From Brenneria roseae subsp. roseae (GTDB lineage: Bacteria > Pseudomonadota > Gammaproteobacteria > Enterobacterales > Enterobacteriaceae), in the NCBI RefSeq assembly GCF_003115845.1, contig NZ_KZ819032.1, positions 94,436 through 158,435 on the forward strand: a stretch of DNA of 64,000 bases. The letters are read 5' to 3'. A program made the translations under genes and the position numbers. The notes beneath the pieces were generated by a model, which made no database searches, had not been told where the DNA came from, and saw nothing but the letters and a program-made list of their open reading frames with translations. Of the stretch, positions 19,270 to 27,663 are shown one piece after another. Numbering within the stretch: the first letter of the stretch is position 1; every line of letters starts with the position of its first letter.

Positions 19270-20297
19270 GCCGCCTCCAGCCGCCAGCCTTGATGCAGGC
19301 GCACCGCAACGGACTGTTGCTCGCTCAGCGGGGCGTCATGATAAGCGGTCAGCGGCTGGCCGTCGTTCAGGCGCAGTTGCAGCAGATAGCGTTCCCCCTG
19401 ATAAATGCAGCTCTCCACCTGAGCGGCCAACCCGCTGGCGGCGACCTCCACATGTTCAGGACGAATCAGAATCGGTTGACGTGAATAGGCGACAGAAGTC
19501 TGTTCCAGCCCGCGATGCAACTGCGCGCCATCCAGCCGGGCGGCGTCGGCGGCCACAGGCAACGTTAATACGCTGCCTTTGCCAATGAAGCGCGCCACCC
19601 AGGCGTTTTGCGGATATTGATACAGTTGCTGGGGAGAACCCCACTGCATCAGTTTCCCCTGATGCATTACCGCGATATGGCTGGCTAACGCCATCGCCTC
19701 GGCCTGATCGTGGGTGACATAGATAAAAGTGGCGCCGGTACGGCGGTGAAAATCACGGAAGGTCTGCTCCATGGTGGCGCGCAGGTGCCGGTCCAGATTG
19801 GCCAGGGGTTCATCCAGCAGCATCACCTGCGGTTCTGACACCAGACAGCGCGCCAACGCAACACGCTGGCGCTGACCACCGCTGAGATCCTGCGGGGAGC
19901 GGTCGGCGTAGGCGCCGAGTTCGACCACCTCCAACGCTTCCATGATGCGTTTTTGTCGCGCGGCGCCATTAACCTTCTTCAGCCTCAGCGGGTAACCCAC
20001 GTTTTCCGCCACCGTCATATGCGGCCACAGGGCATAGGATTGGAACACCATCCCCATGTTGCGCGCTTCGGGCGGCAGATGCCGCTGTTGGTCTGCCAGA
20101 ATTCTATCGCCCAGCAGTACCCGTCCCTGACTGAGTTGTTCCAGTCCGGCCAGAATGCGCAAGGTCGTGGTCTTACCGCAACCGCTGGGGCCGAGCAACG
20201 CGGTGAAATCCCCCTGAGGAATCGTCAGGCTCAGATCGCGCACCACGGCCTGTTCGCCGAACCATTTATTGATCTGCTCCAGTTTCAGTTCTGCCAC
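19266..20297 (-). CDS. ABC importer ATP-binding subunit
   Basis: The 343-residue ATPase is of the FbpC/PotA (MOI/CUT-like) type. Walker A is GPSGCGKTT, signature LSGGQRQRVALAR, Walker B VMLLDEPLANLD and the switch histidine YVTHDQAEAM. The C-terminal 100 residues form a TOBE-like regulatory domain. It overlaps the permease gene by 13 bp upstream and the MBL gene by 4 bp downstream. It powers uptake through the adjacent two-domain permease. Confidence 0.93.
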   Translation of the reverse strand: MAELKLEQINKWFGEQAVVRDLSLTIPQGDFTALLGPSGCGKTTTLRILAGLEQLSQGRVLLGDRILADQQRHLPPEARNMGMVFQSYALWPHMTVAENVGYPLRLKKVNGAARQKRIMEALEVVELGAYADRSPQDLSGGQRQRVALARCLVSEPQVMLLDEPLANLDRHLRATMEQTFRDFHRRTGATFIYVTHDQAEAMALASHIAVMHQGKLMQWGSPQQLYQYPQNAWVARFIGKGSVLTLPVAADAARLDGAQLHRGLEQTSVAYSRQPILIRPEHVEVAASGLAAQVESCIYQGERYLLQLRLNDGQPLTAYHDAPLSEQQSVAVRLHQGWRLEAA

Positions 20298-21997
20298 GGG
20301 ATCACTCCTTTGGGAAGATAGCGGCCCAGGCCGCTCAGCAGCAACATAACCAGCGCGACCAGTCCGACCACCATCACGGAAACCGCGGAGGCCAGCACTT
20401 TGTTGCCGCTCTCGTCCAGATTGAAAATCACCACGCCGAGCGTTTCACTGCCGGCGCTCCACAGCAGGGCCGAGACGGTCAGTTCGTTGACCGCGGTCAG
20501 AAATACCAGCAGCGCCCCGGCAAAGGCTGCCGGCGCCAGCAGCGGCAGGACGATATGGCGCAGCCGTTGCGAAAAGTTGGCCCCGGCCAGACTGGCCGCC
20601 TCTTCCATCGCCGGATCCAACTGCAACATGCCGCTGTGGATCGGCTTGAGGCAGACGGTGAGGAAACGCGCCAGATAAGCCAGAAAAATGATCGCCAGCG
20701 TTCCGTGCAGCGCGATCTCCACGATGGGAAGCGGGCGGGCGAACAGCAGAATGAAAGCTATCGCCAGCACCACGCCGGGCAGGGTGTAAGGAATATCGAT
20801 GGCGTTGTGCAGCCAGCGTAACGACCGGCTGGGGTAACGTACCAGCAGGTAGGCTAGCGGCAGGCTCAGCAGCATCAGCACGAAGGCCGCCGAAACCGAC
20901 AGCAGCATACTGTTCGTCAGCGCGCGCCAGGTGGCGCTTTGTCCTTCCAGCATGGTGCCGTAGGCGGCAAAGGTCAGGGTATCGCCATTCAACGGTACGC
21001 CCAGCGTGGGCACCAGCGAGGTCGCGATTAATGCCAGCAGCGGCGCAATCAGAATCATAAACAGAACAACAGCCAGCATCAGCTCCGTTGACCAACGCCA
21101 TGTACCAAGGCGAAACGCCAGCGCACGACCGGCCATTCCGATAAGCGGCAGCGCATGGCGTTGCTGTAATCGCCCTTGCAACATGACGATCCCTATCGCC
21201 AGCACGCCCATTAGTACCGACAGCGCCGCCACCTGATTGAGCATCGTGGGGCCGAAACTGGCCATGGTCTGATAAATCTGCGTCGGCAGCACAAAGTAGG
21301 AAATAGGGATACCCAGCATGGCGGGAATACCGAAGTTGCCCAGCGCCGACACGAAGGCGATGGCGCCGCCCGCCCACAGCGCGGTACGGCACAATGGCAG
21401 CACAATGTCGCAGAACACCCGCCACAGCGAAGCCCCATTCAGGCGGGCGGCTTCAATCTGCTCTTTGGGCAGGCAGAGCAACTGGGTGCGCAGCGCCAGA
21501 AACACCAGCGGCGCATGCTGAATACCGAGCAGCAGGGCTATCCCTTCAGCGGAGTAAAGCGGGTTGGAACTGCCGAAGGTGGGCGCCATGCTCAAGCTGT
21601 TCAGCAAAATGCTGCTCGGCCCAAACAGTTGCAGCCAGCTCAGGGCGGTGACCTGAGGCGGGATCATCATCGGCAGCATAAACAGGAATACCCAGATCTG
21701 TTTGGCGCGGATATCGGTCAACGCCAGACAGAAGGCGAAAAGGCTGCCCAGCAGCAGGGAGAGCAAGGTGCCCAGACCGCTGGTGTAGAAACTGTTATAC
21801 AGCGCCACCCAGGTGGAGCGGCTGGACAGCACCCGCCACAGGCTGCTGTCGCTGCCCTGATGCCAGTCAATCAGCGCCGAAATTAACAGCCGCAGGCTGG
21901 GCAGCAGACTGAGCAGCGAAACCAGACCGAGCAACAGCCAGAGTAATCCTTTTGGCGGGCTGCCGCTGGAAGGGTAGCGCATGGCAAGACTACTCAT
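20285..21997 (-). CDS. ABC importer permease with two fused transmembrane domains
   Basis: This 570-residue protein has about 12 membrane helices and two EAA loops, EAARLNGASLWRVFCDIVLP (about 182-201) and EEAASLAGANFSQRLRHIVL (about 468-487). It is a fused FbpB-like permease that forms both halves of the channel. The family includes ferric-iron, thiamine, phosphonate and sugar-phosphate importers, so the substrate is not settled by sequence alone. It lies 3 bp downstream of the binding-protein gene. Confidence 0.92.
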   Translation of the reverse strand: MSSLAMRYPSSGSPPKGLLWLLLGLVSLLSLLPSLRLLISALIDWHQGSDSSLWRVLSSRSTWVALYNSFYTSGLGTLLSLLLGSLFAFCLALTDIRAKQIWVFLFMLPMMIPPQVTALSWLQLFGPSSILLNSLSMAPTFGSSNPLYSAEGIALLLGIQHAPLVFLALRTQLLCLPKEQIEAARLNGASLWRVFCDIVLPLCRTALWAGGAIAFVSALGNFGIPAMLGIPISYFVLPTQIYQTMASFGPTMLNQVAALSVLMGVLAIGIVMLQGRLQQRHALPLIGMAGRALAFRLGTWRWSTELMLAVVLFMILIAPLLALIATSLVPTLGVPLNGDTLTFAAYGTMLEGQSATWRALTNSMLLSVSAAFVLMLLSLPLAYLLVRYPSRSLRWLHNAIDIPYTLPGVVLAIAFILLFARPLPIVEIALHGTLAIIFLAYLARFLTVCLKPIHSGMLQLDPAMEEAASLAGANFSQRLRHIVLPLLAPAAFAGALLVFLTAVNELTVSALLWSAGSETLGVVIFNLDESGNKVLASAVSVMVVGLVALVMLLLSGLGRYLPKGVIPWQN

Positions 21998-22000
21998 GGT

Positions 22001-22978
22001 TTAGTGGGTTCCGAACAGTTGACCAAAGCGCGTTTTGTTCTGTTCAGCCTCGGCCAATGCTTTGCCGGCGTCGAACGCTATCAGCTTGATTTGGTCGCGC
22101 GCAGGGAAACCTTCCGGCACCGGCAAGTCTGCGCGCGCCGGCAGATAGCCTTGCTTCAGGACCAACTGCTGTCCCTGCTCCGACAGGACAAAATCAATAA
22201 AGGCTTTGGCGGCGTCGGGGTTTTTGGCTTTCGCCATCATAGCAACCGGCTCGGTCACGATGCTTACGCCTTCCTGCGGGAACAGAAATTCAATCGGGGC
22301 GCCTTTGGCTTTTTCACGGATAGCCATGAAATCCACCAGTACGCCATAGGCTTTGCTGCCGGAGGCAATGGCGCTTAGCACTGCGCCATTGCCGCCCTGA
22401 GGCATGGCGCCGTTCTCTTTCAGCTTCTGGTAATAGTCCCAGCCCAACTGCGGGTTATTCGTCAACGTCGCCAGATGGATAAGCGCCGCGCCGGAATAGA
22501 GCGGGCTGGGCATGGTGGTCATATTTTTCAGTTCAGGTTTAAGCAGATCCTGCCATGAAGCGGGTTTGACCGGCGCCTGACGATGATAGGCGATGCCCGT
22601 GGTGATCAGTTTGGTGCCGTAGTAATAGCCATCGGCCTCATAGAGCGAGGGATCGTAACGGGAGGCTTCAGGCGATTTGTACGGCGCCAGCAGATCCTGC
22701 TGCCTGAGCGCCTCCATGGTTACGCTGTCGGAGATCAACAGCACATCCGGCGAGCTGCCGCCTGCCGCCAGTTCGGCTTGCAGGCGCGCGGTGAGTTTGG
22801 TGGTTCCGTCGCGAATCCAGGTAACGTTGATATCCGGATGCGTCTGTTCAAAGGCGGAGACGGTCATCTGGGCGTCTTCATTGGGCTGACTGGTGTAGAG
22901 CATCAGTGTGGTTTTCGCCATCGCTGAAGTACCGAACATCGTCAGTATCAACGCGGCAAACGTTATTCTTTTACACAT
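22001..22978 (-). CDS. Periplasmic solute-binding protein of the ABC importer
   Basis: The 325-residue protein begins with a signal peptide (MCKRITFAALILTMFGTSAMA) and a mature region opening TLMLYTSQPNEDAQ. It is of the FbpA/PotD-like type that binds ferric ion, polyamine, phosphonate or sugar phosphate. The Tyr-Tyr iron ligand pair of FbpA cannot be confirmed by eye. It is the first gene of the operon. An 8-bp-arm palindrome inside a larger inverted repeat lies just upstream and is a good candidate operator for the divergent DeoR regulator. Confidence 0.92.
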   Translation of the reverse strand: MCKRITFAALILTMFGTSAMAKTTLMLYTSQPNEDAQMTVSAFEQTHPDINVTWIRDGTTKLTARLQAELAAGGSSPDVLLISDSVTMEALRQQDLLAPYKSPEASRYDPSLYEADGYYYGTKLITTGIAYHRQAPVKPASWQDLLKPELKNMTTMPSPLYSGAALIHLATLTNNPQLGWDYYQKLKENGAMPQGGNGAVLSAIASGSKAYGVLVDFMAIREKAKGAPIEFLFPQEGVSIVTEPVAMMAKAKNPDAAKAFIDFVLSEQGQQLVLKQGYLPARADLPVPEGFPARDQIKLIAFDAGKALAEAEQNKTRFGQLFGTH

Positions 22979-22985
22979 GTCATTT

Positions 22986-23026
22986 ATTCCCCTTGAATTT
23001 CGTTTTAATAATTAAAACAGGGGAAT
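22986..23026. promoter_or_regulatory. Nested palindrome, candidate DeoR operator
   Basis: GTTTTAAT-A-ATTAAAAC (23002-23018) is perfect. It is enclosed by outer arms ATTCCCC (22986-22992) and GGGGAAT (23020-23026). It lies between the binding-protein start and the deoR-type gene. Confidence 0.55.
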
Positions 23027-23116
23027 CTGACAAAAATATGACCAGTTAATTTCGTAGTAATAATTTAACATTTTCGTTGTAGTGTTTTCGCAAAGCATCA
23101 ATACAAGGAGAGAATG

Positions 23117-23890
23117 ATGACGCCGGAATCACGCCGTCGCGCTATTACCACGATGGTGACGGAGCAGGGGGAACAAAGTATTGAGCAACTGGCCGCGCAT
23201 TTCGGCGTATCGCTGCAAACCGTGCGCAGCGATGTGCGGGAACTGACCGAGCAGGGTCTGCTGCTGCGCCGGCACGGTCTGGTGGCGCCTTTTGCGCGGG
23301 AAAATATTGGCTATCAGCAACGGGAAATCGTCAATGTCAGTGGTAAACGCTGGATTGGGCAACAGGTTGCCGCGCTGCTTGGCGAATACCAAAGCTGTTT
23401 TCTGGGAACCGGCACCACGGTTGAGATGGCGGCCCGCGCCTTGCCTGCCCACACCCGGCTGACGGCGTTCACCAATAACCTGCATGCGGCGCAAGCGCTC
23501 AGCCGTTTGCCCGGTTGCGAATTGACCGTGGCCGGCGGGCAGGTGCGCAAACGGGATCTGGATGTCATCGGCGGCGATGCGCTGACGTTTTTCAGCCGCT
23601 ATCGGGTGGCAATCGGCGTGGTGTCAATCGGGGGCATGGGGGAAGCGGGAGAACTCTACGATTTCAATGATGACGAGGTGATGGCGCGCCATGCGTTGCT
23701 GGCTGGCGCAGCGGTAAAGGTGCTGGTGGTGGACAGCACCAAGTTTGGCCGCCCGGCCCTGTGCCAAAACGGCACCATTGCCGATTTTCACTATATCGTC
23801 AGCGATCGGCCGCCATCAAAACAGCAGCGTGACGTCTTGCAGGGACTGACGACGCGCTGGCTGTGCCAGGAATCTGATTTTTATCGCTAA
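23117..23890 (+). CDS. DeoR-family transcriptional regulator
   Basis: This regulator of about 257 residues has an N-terminal DeoR helix-turn-helix (SIEQLAAHFGVSLQTVRSDVREL, about 21-43). The C-terminal DeoRC effector domain has the phosphate-sugar-binding style segments FLGTGTTVEMAA, TAFTNNLHAA and VLVVDSTKFGRPA. Of two in-frame ATGs the second (23117) is better spaced from AAGGAG; 23114 is the alternative. DeoR-type effectors are usually phosphorylated sugars or glycerol phosphate. That hints that the divergent ABC/MBL operon handles an organophosphate. It likely binds the nested palindrome in between. Confidence 0.9.
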   Translation: MTPESRRRAITTMVTEQGEQSIEQLAAHFGVSLQTVRSDVRELTEQGLLLRRHGLVAPFARENIGYQQREIVNVSGKRWIGQQVAALLGEYQSCFLGTGTTVEMAARALPAHTRLTAFTNNLHAAQALSRLPGCELTVAGGQVRKRDLDVIGGDALTFFSRYRVAIGVVSIGGMGEAGELYDFNDDEVMARHALLAGAAVKVLVVDSTKFGRPALCQNGTIADFHYIVSDRPPSKQQRDVLQGLTTRWLCQESDFYR

Positions 23891-23944
23891 CCAGCGTCAC
23901 CGTGAGAGAATACGCGGCGAATATTCATTGACTTTATTATTAAT

Positions 23945-23963
23945 GATAATGAAAATCATTTCA
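23945..23963. promoter_or_regulatory. Fur box upstream of fecI-type sigma gene
   Basis: GATAATGAAAATCATTTCA matches 15 of 19 Fur consensus positions, 25 bp before the sigma-factor start. It should repress the sigma/anti-sigma pair when iron is plentiful. Confidence 0.8.
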
Positions 23964-23987
23964 TTGTTATAATATTGAGCCGTTCCC

Positions 23988-24512
23988 GTGAATAATCCCG
24001 CGTTTGCTGATGTAAATCAGACCGAATCGTTACTGGTTCAGCAGATTTATCATGAACACCATTCCTGGTTGCAGGCGTGGTTGCGTCGACGTCTGGGGTG
24101 TTCACAACAGGCGGCCGATTTGGCGCAGGATACCTTTTTACGTCTTATCAGCCAGCATCAAGCTACACAGATCCGGGAACCCCGCGCCTGGCTTACTACG
24201 GTAGCGCACGGTCTGGTTGTGAATTACTGGCGGCGTAAAGACATCGAAAACGCTTATCTACAGGTATTGTCCGAGCAGGCGCCTGCCGTTGTCCCTTCGC
24301 TCGAACAGCAGGCGATGACCATTGACGCCCTGCTTGAGATTGATCGTATGTTGGCGACGCTGCCCGCCAAGGTGCGTCAGGCATTTCTGTGGGTTCATCT
24401 TGACGGATTGACTTACAGGCAGGTCGCCGGGCGTCTGGCGGTTTCTGAACGGATGGTGAAAAAATACATGGCGCAGGCGATGCTCAACTGTCTGCTTTGT
24501 CGGGACCTATGA
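23988..24512 (+). CDS. FecI-type ECF sigma factor
   Basis: The 174-residue ECF sigma factor starts with GTG at 23988. Region 2 (about 18-85) includes ADLAQDTFLRLI and PRAWLTTVAHGLVVNYWRR. Region 4 (about 115-170) includes LPAKVRQAFLWVHLDGLTYRQVA. It belongs to the FecI group that transcribes TonB-dependent receptor genes. A Fur box lies directly upstream. The gene overlaps fecR by 4 bp (ATGA). The receptor it most likely serves, with an STN domain, is at 15.8-18.2 kb, separated from it by the ABC cluster. Confidence 0.93.
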   Translation: MNNPAFADVNQTESLLVQQIYHEHHSWLQAWLRRRLGCSQQAADLAQDTFLRLISQHQATQIREPRAWLTTVAHGLVVNYWRRKDIENAYLQVLSEQAPAVVPSLEQQAMTIDALLEIDRMLATLPAKVRQAFLWVHLDGLTYRQVAGRLAVSERMVKKYMAQAMLNCLLCRDL

Positions 24513-25441
24513 TCTCCGCTATCAAATCCGATATTCCCAAAGACGTTTTTCATGCTGCGGCAGAATGGTACGCCACTCTGTATGATGAGGAGTGCACCGA
24601 ATTTGAGCGTCAGGCCTGGCGGCAGTGGCTGGGGCGCGACGAAACACACCGTCAGGCCTGGCAACAGGTTGAACAGATTCACGCGCGCTTTCATGCGGTC
24701 GATAAACAGCTGGCCTCTTCGGTACTGAATAAACCCGGCGCCGATCGCAGACGCATACTCAAGCTGTTGGCGATCGCCAGCGTCACCGGCGGCGTCGGTT
24801 TCAGTCTGCCGTGGGAAAGCTATGCCGCCGATTACCGAACCGGAACGGGGGAAACCCGTGAATTGGCGATCGCCAATGGCCTGACCGTGTGGCTGAATAC
24901 GGATTCAGCCCTGAATCAGCAGGGTAACGGGGGGGCATTGGCGTTTAAACTGGTTCAGGGCGAGCTTATGCTGGAGAACCGGACGGCACAGCCAACCACC
25001 CTGATGACGGCACATGGCAGGATCGATGCCCCGCAGCCGTGCCAAATTGCGTTACGCTACACTCCGGCACAGAGTTTTTTATCCGTATTCAGCGGCGAAG
25101 CGGTATTGCGCACCACTGCGCTGACACAGCGGGTGACGGCGGGTCAGCAGGTCGCCTTTACGCGCGATCGATGCGATGCCCCGGTGCCCGTCGATAATTT
25201 CCGTCAGAGTTGGCGCTCGGGCGTGCTGGTGGCGGATAACATGCCGCTGATACAGTTGATTGATGAAGTGTCCCGTTATCATCATGGCTATTTCCACGTG
25301 AGCAAGCAGGTGGCCGGGCTACGGATTTCCGGCGTATTCCCGCTGCATGAGCGCGATCGCCTGCTTGAAGCGCTGGTTCGCACGCTCCCCATCAAAGTGA
25401 CAAAACGCTTTGCCTGGTGGGTTGATATCAGCTCGCGTTAA
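24509..25441 (+). CDS. FecR-type sigma regulator (anti-sigma factor)
   Basis: The protein of about 310 residues relays the receptor signal across the inner membrane. The N-terminal cytoplasmic part (DVFHAAAEWYATLY...WRQWLGRDETHRQAWQQVE) is the FecR_N motif. A single membrane helix lies at about 85-102 (LLAIASVTGGVGFSLPW). The periplasmic FecR domain and a C-terminal STN-like end follow (LRISGVFPLHERDRLLEALVRTLP). The ATG at 24509 overlaps the sigma stop codon; a TTG at 24497 is a less likely start. It should contact the STN domain of the receptor. Confidence 0.93.
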   Translation: MISAIKSDIPKDVFHAAAEWYATLYDEECTEFERQAWRQWLGRDETHRQAWQQVEQIHARFHAVDKQLASSVLNKPGADRRRILKLLAIASVTGGVGFSLPWESYAADYRTGTGETRELAIANGLTVWLNTDSALNQQGNGGALAFKLVQGELMLENRTAQPTTLMTAHGRIDAPQPCQIALRYTPAQSFLSVFSGEAVLRTTALTQRVTAGQQVAFTRDRCDAPVPVDNFRQSWRSGVLVADNMPLIQLIDEVSRYHHGYFHVSKQVAGLRISGVFPLHERDRLLEALVRTLPIKVTKRFAWWVDISSR

Positions 25442-25540
25442 AACCCGCTGGTGTTTCTGTAGTAAAACGCTAAAAATACCCCTTCACCCGTCCGTTTGTT
25501 GTCTGGATGGGGCGAAAAACCGCCTGGAACGATTTTCAAC

Positions 25541-25590
25541 GTCGCTTGCGACGGCCCGAGGGGGGCGGGCAGGACGCCCGCCATAAAAAA
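25541..25590. repeat. Palindromic intergenic repeat
   Basis: Two hairpins in tandem, GTCGC-TT-GCGAC (25541-25552) and GGCGGGC-N5-GCCCGCC (25564-25582), are followed by an A-run. The segment lies just before the AI-2E transporter gene. It looks like a REP/BIME-type dispersed element; copy number cannot be checked here. Confidence 0.5.
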
Positions 25591-25686
25591 ATCGCTTTTA
25601 TACCCGAACCAGATATTCAGGACGCTACGGACTGGAAGGGCAGTACATTCTTATTTAGCGTTATTTTACGAATACAGGACGTCATT

Positions 25687-26697
25687 ATGCAGTTACTGAA
25701 TTTGAAACAAGCCCGATTTCTGAGCTTTTTCTTTGTTATGGGTGGCCTGTTGATTTTGCTGCCGTTGCGTTTGTTGGCTTGTTTCATTGCCGGTTTTCTC
25801 GTTTATGAAATTGTGAATTTGTTGACTCCTTATTTTCAACGGGTGATCAGCGGCAAACGCGCGCGCTGGATGGTCGTGGCGATTATCAGTACGTTGGTTG
25901 TCAGCCTGTTGAGCCTGCTGTTCGGCAGTCTGGTTGGTTTGCTGATGCAGGAAATGAAAGATACCACCGCTTTCAACATGCGTATTGCCTATATCCTCAA
26001 TGATATTCAGCGGCAGATGATGCTCTATTTACCGGGATATCTGCCGGTGAGTGTCGAAGAGCTTCAGCATGAATTCTTACGATGGATTCAGCAGCACATC
26101 GTGATCTTGCAGAATATGGGGAAAAGTTTTCTGCATGGTTTCGTCACGATGCTGATTGGTATGGTGCTGGGGGCGATAATTTCTTTATACAATGTTGATG
26201 ATGATGAAGAAAAACCGTTGCTTAAAGCGGAGCTTCTGCGCCGGGTCGCCCTGTTGTCCGCATCATTTCGCAATATCGTTTTTGCTCAGGTCAAAATCTC
26301 TGTGGTCAATACGGTGCTTTCCGCCATTTTTATTCTGGGGGCATTGCCGTGTTTCGGTATTCACCTGCCGTTTTCTAAGACGCTGGTGGTCCTGACCTTT
26401 GTCTTTGGCCTGCTGCCGGTTATCGGTAATTTGATCTCCAATTCTATCGTCTTTCTTTCTGCGCTCTCCATTTCCCTGCCGATTGCCCTGGTCGCGCTGG
26501 TCTATCTGATGTTGATTCACAAGTTCGAATATTTTCTGAACGCCCAGATCGTCGGAACCAGAATTAAAGCGCATGCATGGGAAATCCTGCTGGCCATGCT
26601 GGTATTTGAAGCCGCTTTTGGGCTTTCGGGCGTTATTGCCGCGCCAATCTACTACGCTTATCTGAAAAGCGAACTGAAAGAAGCAGCCCTGATTTAA
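25687..26697 (+). CDS. AI-2E/PerM-family membrane transporter
   Basis: This 336-residue polytopic protein of the AI-2 exporter superfamily has about seven to eight hydrophobic segments. The family has the typical opening pair of helices, a central amphipathic domain (LNDIQRQMMLYLPGYLP) and C-terminal LPVIGNLISNSI and EILLAMLVFEAAFGLSG. I chose ATG 25687, preceded by AGGA, rather than upstream in-frame starts that run through the palindromic repeat. The transported solute is unknown; the family includes autoinducer-2 exporters and Na+/H+ antiporters. Confidence 0.88.
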   Translation: MQLLNLKQARFLSFFFVMGGLLILLPLRLLACFIAGFLVYEIVNLLTPYFQRVISGKRARWMVVAIISTLVVSLLSLLFGSLVGLLMQEMKDTTAFNMRIAYILNDIQRQMMLYLPGYLPVSVEELQHEFLRWIQQHIVILQNMGKSFLHGFVTMLIGMVLGAIISLYNVDDDEEKPLLKAELLRRVALLSASFRNIVFAQVKISVVNTVLSAIFILGALPCFGIHLPFSKTLVVLTFVFGLLPVIGNLISNSIVFLSALSISLPIALVALVYLMLIHKFEYFLNAQIVGTRIKAHAWEILLAMLVFEAAFGLSGVIAAPIYYAYLKSELKEAALI

Positions 26698-26708
26698 TTC
26701 TTCGTATC

Positions 26709-26738
26709 GGCAGGCGGATATTTTTATCGCCTGCTGCC
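26709..26738 (+). terminator. Hairpin after the AI-2E-family gene
   Basis: GGCAGGCG pairs with CGCCTG-C-TGCC across the AT loop gatatttttat. There is no long T tract, so function as a terminator is uncertain. Confidence 0.4.
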
Positions 26739-26857
26739 GTCTCTGTCGCCCAATATATCTCTCTCTTCCTCTGCAATGTCGCATGAACGGCCCATTGTTA
26801 ATTTTCACCGACTGATAAAATCAACACAGTCATAGTGTTTATTCGGGTATTGAAAAC

Positions 26858-27514
26858 ATGAGTAAGGATGTTGGCGTTATTGTTCGTAGTCTGATTTTTT
26901 CCTTGCTGCTGGCTATCGTGGTCGGGCTGGTATTACTACTGATATTTGTTGATATCGTGGTTTTGAAAAACAGTGTGGGGGAAATATCTGTTACCGAGTT
27001 TGCCCAGGAGTTGTTTTTACTGTTAACCGGAGGGCTATTTCTCAATATGGCAAGCAAATCGGCGGCATATCGTGGGGGATATCTGCTTATTGCCGGGTTC
27101 TTTTTTTGTTTGTTTATCAGGGAAATAGATTTTTTTCTGGATTACCTTTCCCACGGTAGCTGGTTTTATTTCGCTATGCTTTGCGCTATCGGGTGCATCG
27201 TTTACGCGCTAAGGTCGATAAAAAGCACGATCGCTGGATTAGTGCATTTTTTTCAGCATCCAAGCTATGGCTACATGGTATGCGGATTGCTGTCGGTGCT
27301 GGTTTTTTCCCGCCTGATCGGCATGAATAAACTGTGGCTAACGCTGATGGATGAGGGGTATGTTCGAACCGTGAAAAATCTGGCGGAAGAAAGCGCCGAA
27401 CTGTTTGGTTATACGCTGTGCCTGATTTCAGGTGTGTTTTATTATCGTTCAGCGCGCCATAATGAAAAAAAACAGCCCAATGATGAATTGAGCTGCTTGA
27501 GACTGCCGTCGTGA
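26858..27514 (+). CDS. Unknown integral membrane protein
   Basis: The 218-residue product has about six hydrophobic segments (about 10-34, 47-62, 75-92, 100-116, 135-152 and 185-202). It carries a charged tail NEKKQPNDELSC. An acidic pair inside a membrane segment (FIREIDFFLDY) is notable. I do not recognise the family. It lies between an AI-2E-type transporter and a convergent efflux pump and shares no obvious operon. The start ATG is preceded by an AT-rich leader with a poor ribosome-binding site. Confidence 0.7.
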   Translation: MSKDVGVIVRSLIFSLLLAIVVGLVLLLIFVDIVVLKNSVGEISVTEFAQELFLLLTGGLFLNMASKSAAYRGGYLLIAGFFFCLFIREIDFFLDYLSHGSWFYFAMLCAIGCIVYALRSIKSTIAGLVHFFQHPSYGYMVCGLLSVLVFSRLIGMNKLWLTLMDEGYVRTVKNLAEESAELFGYTLCLISGVFYYRSARHNEKKQPNDELSCLRLPS

Positions 27515-27663
27515 TAAATTTTGTTGTGGGTTATCGCGCAGCGGCAGTACACGGTTTGTGTTCTGCAAGCATCCGTTGGGAGACGAGAATTCTAAAAATA
27601 GCCACGATTATCAGCCGTAGCAACCTGCGTATGGCTGGTAGAGAGGCTAATTCACAAACGGCG

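Noticed and set aside
25507..25686. Longer N-terminus for the AI-2E-family transporter
   Set aside because: It would translate the palindromic repeat and is not membrane-like; the ATG at 25687 has a ribosome-binding site and a family-typical start.
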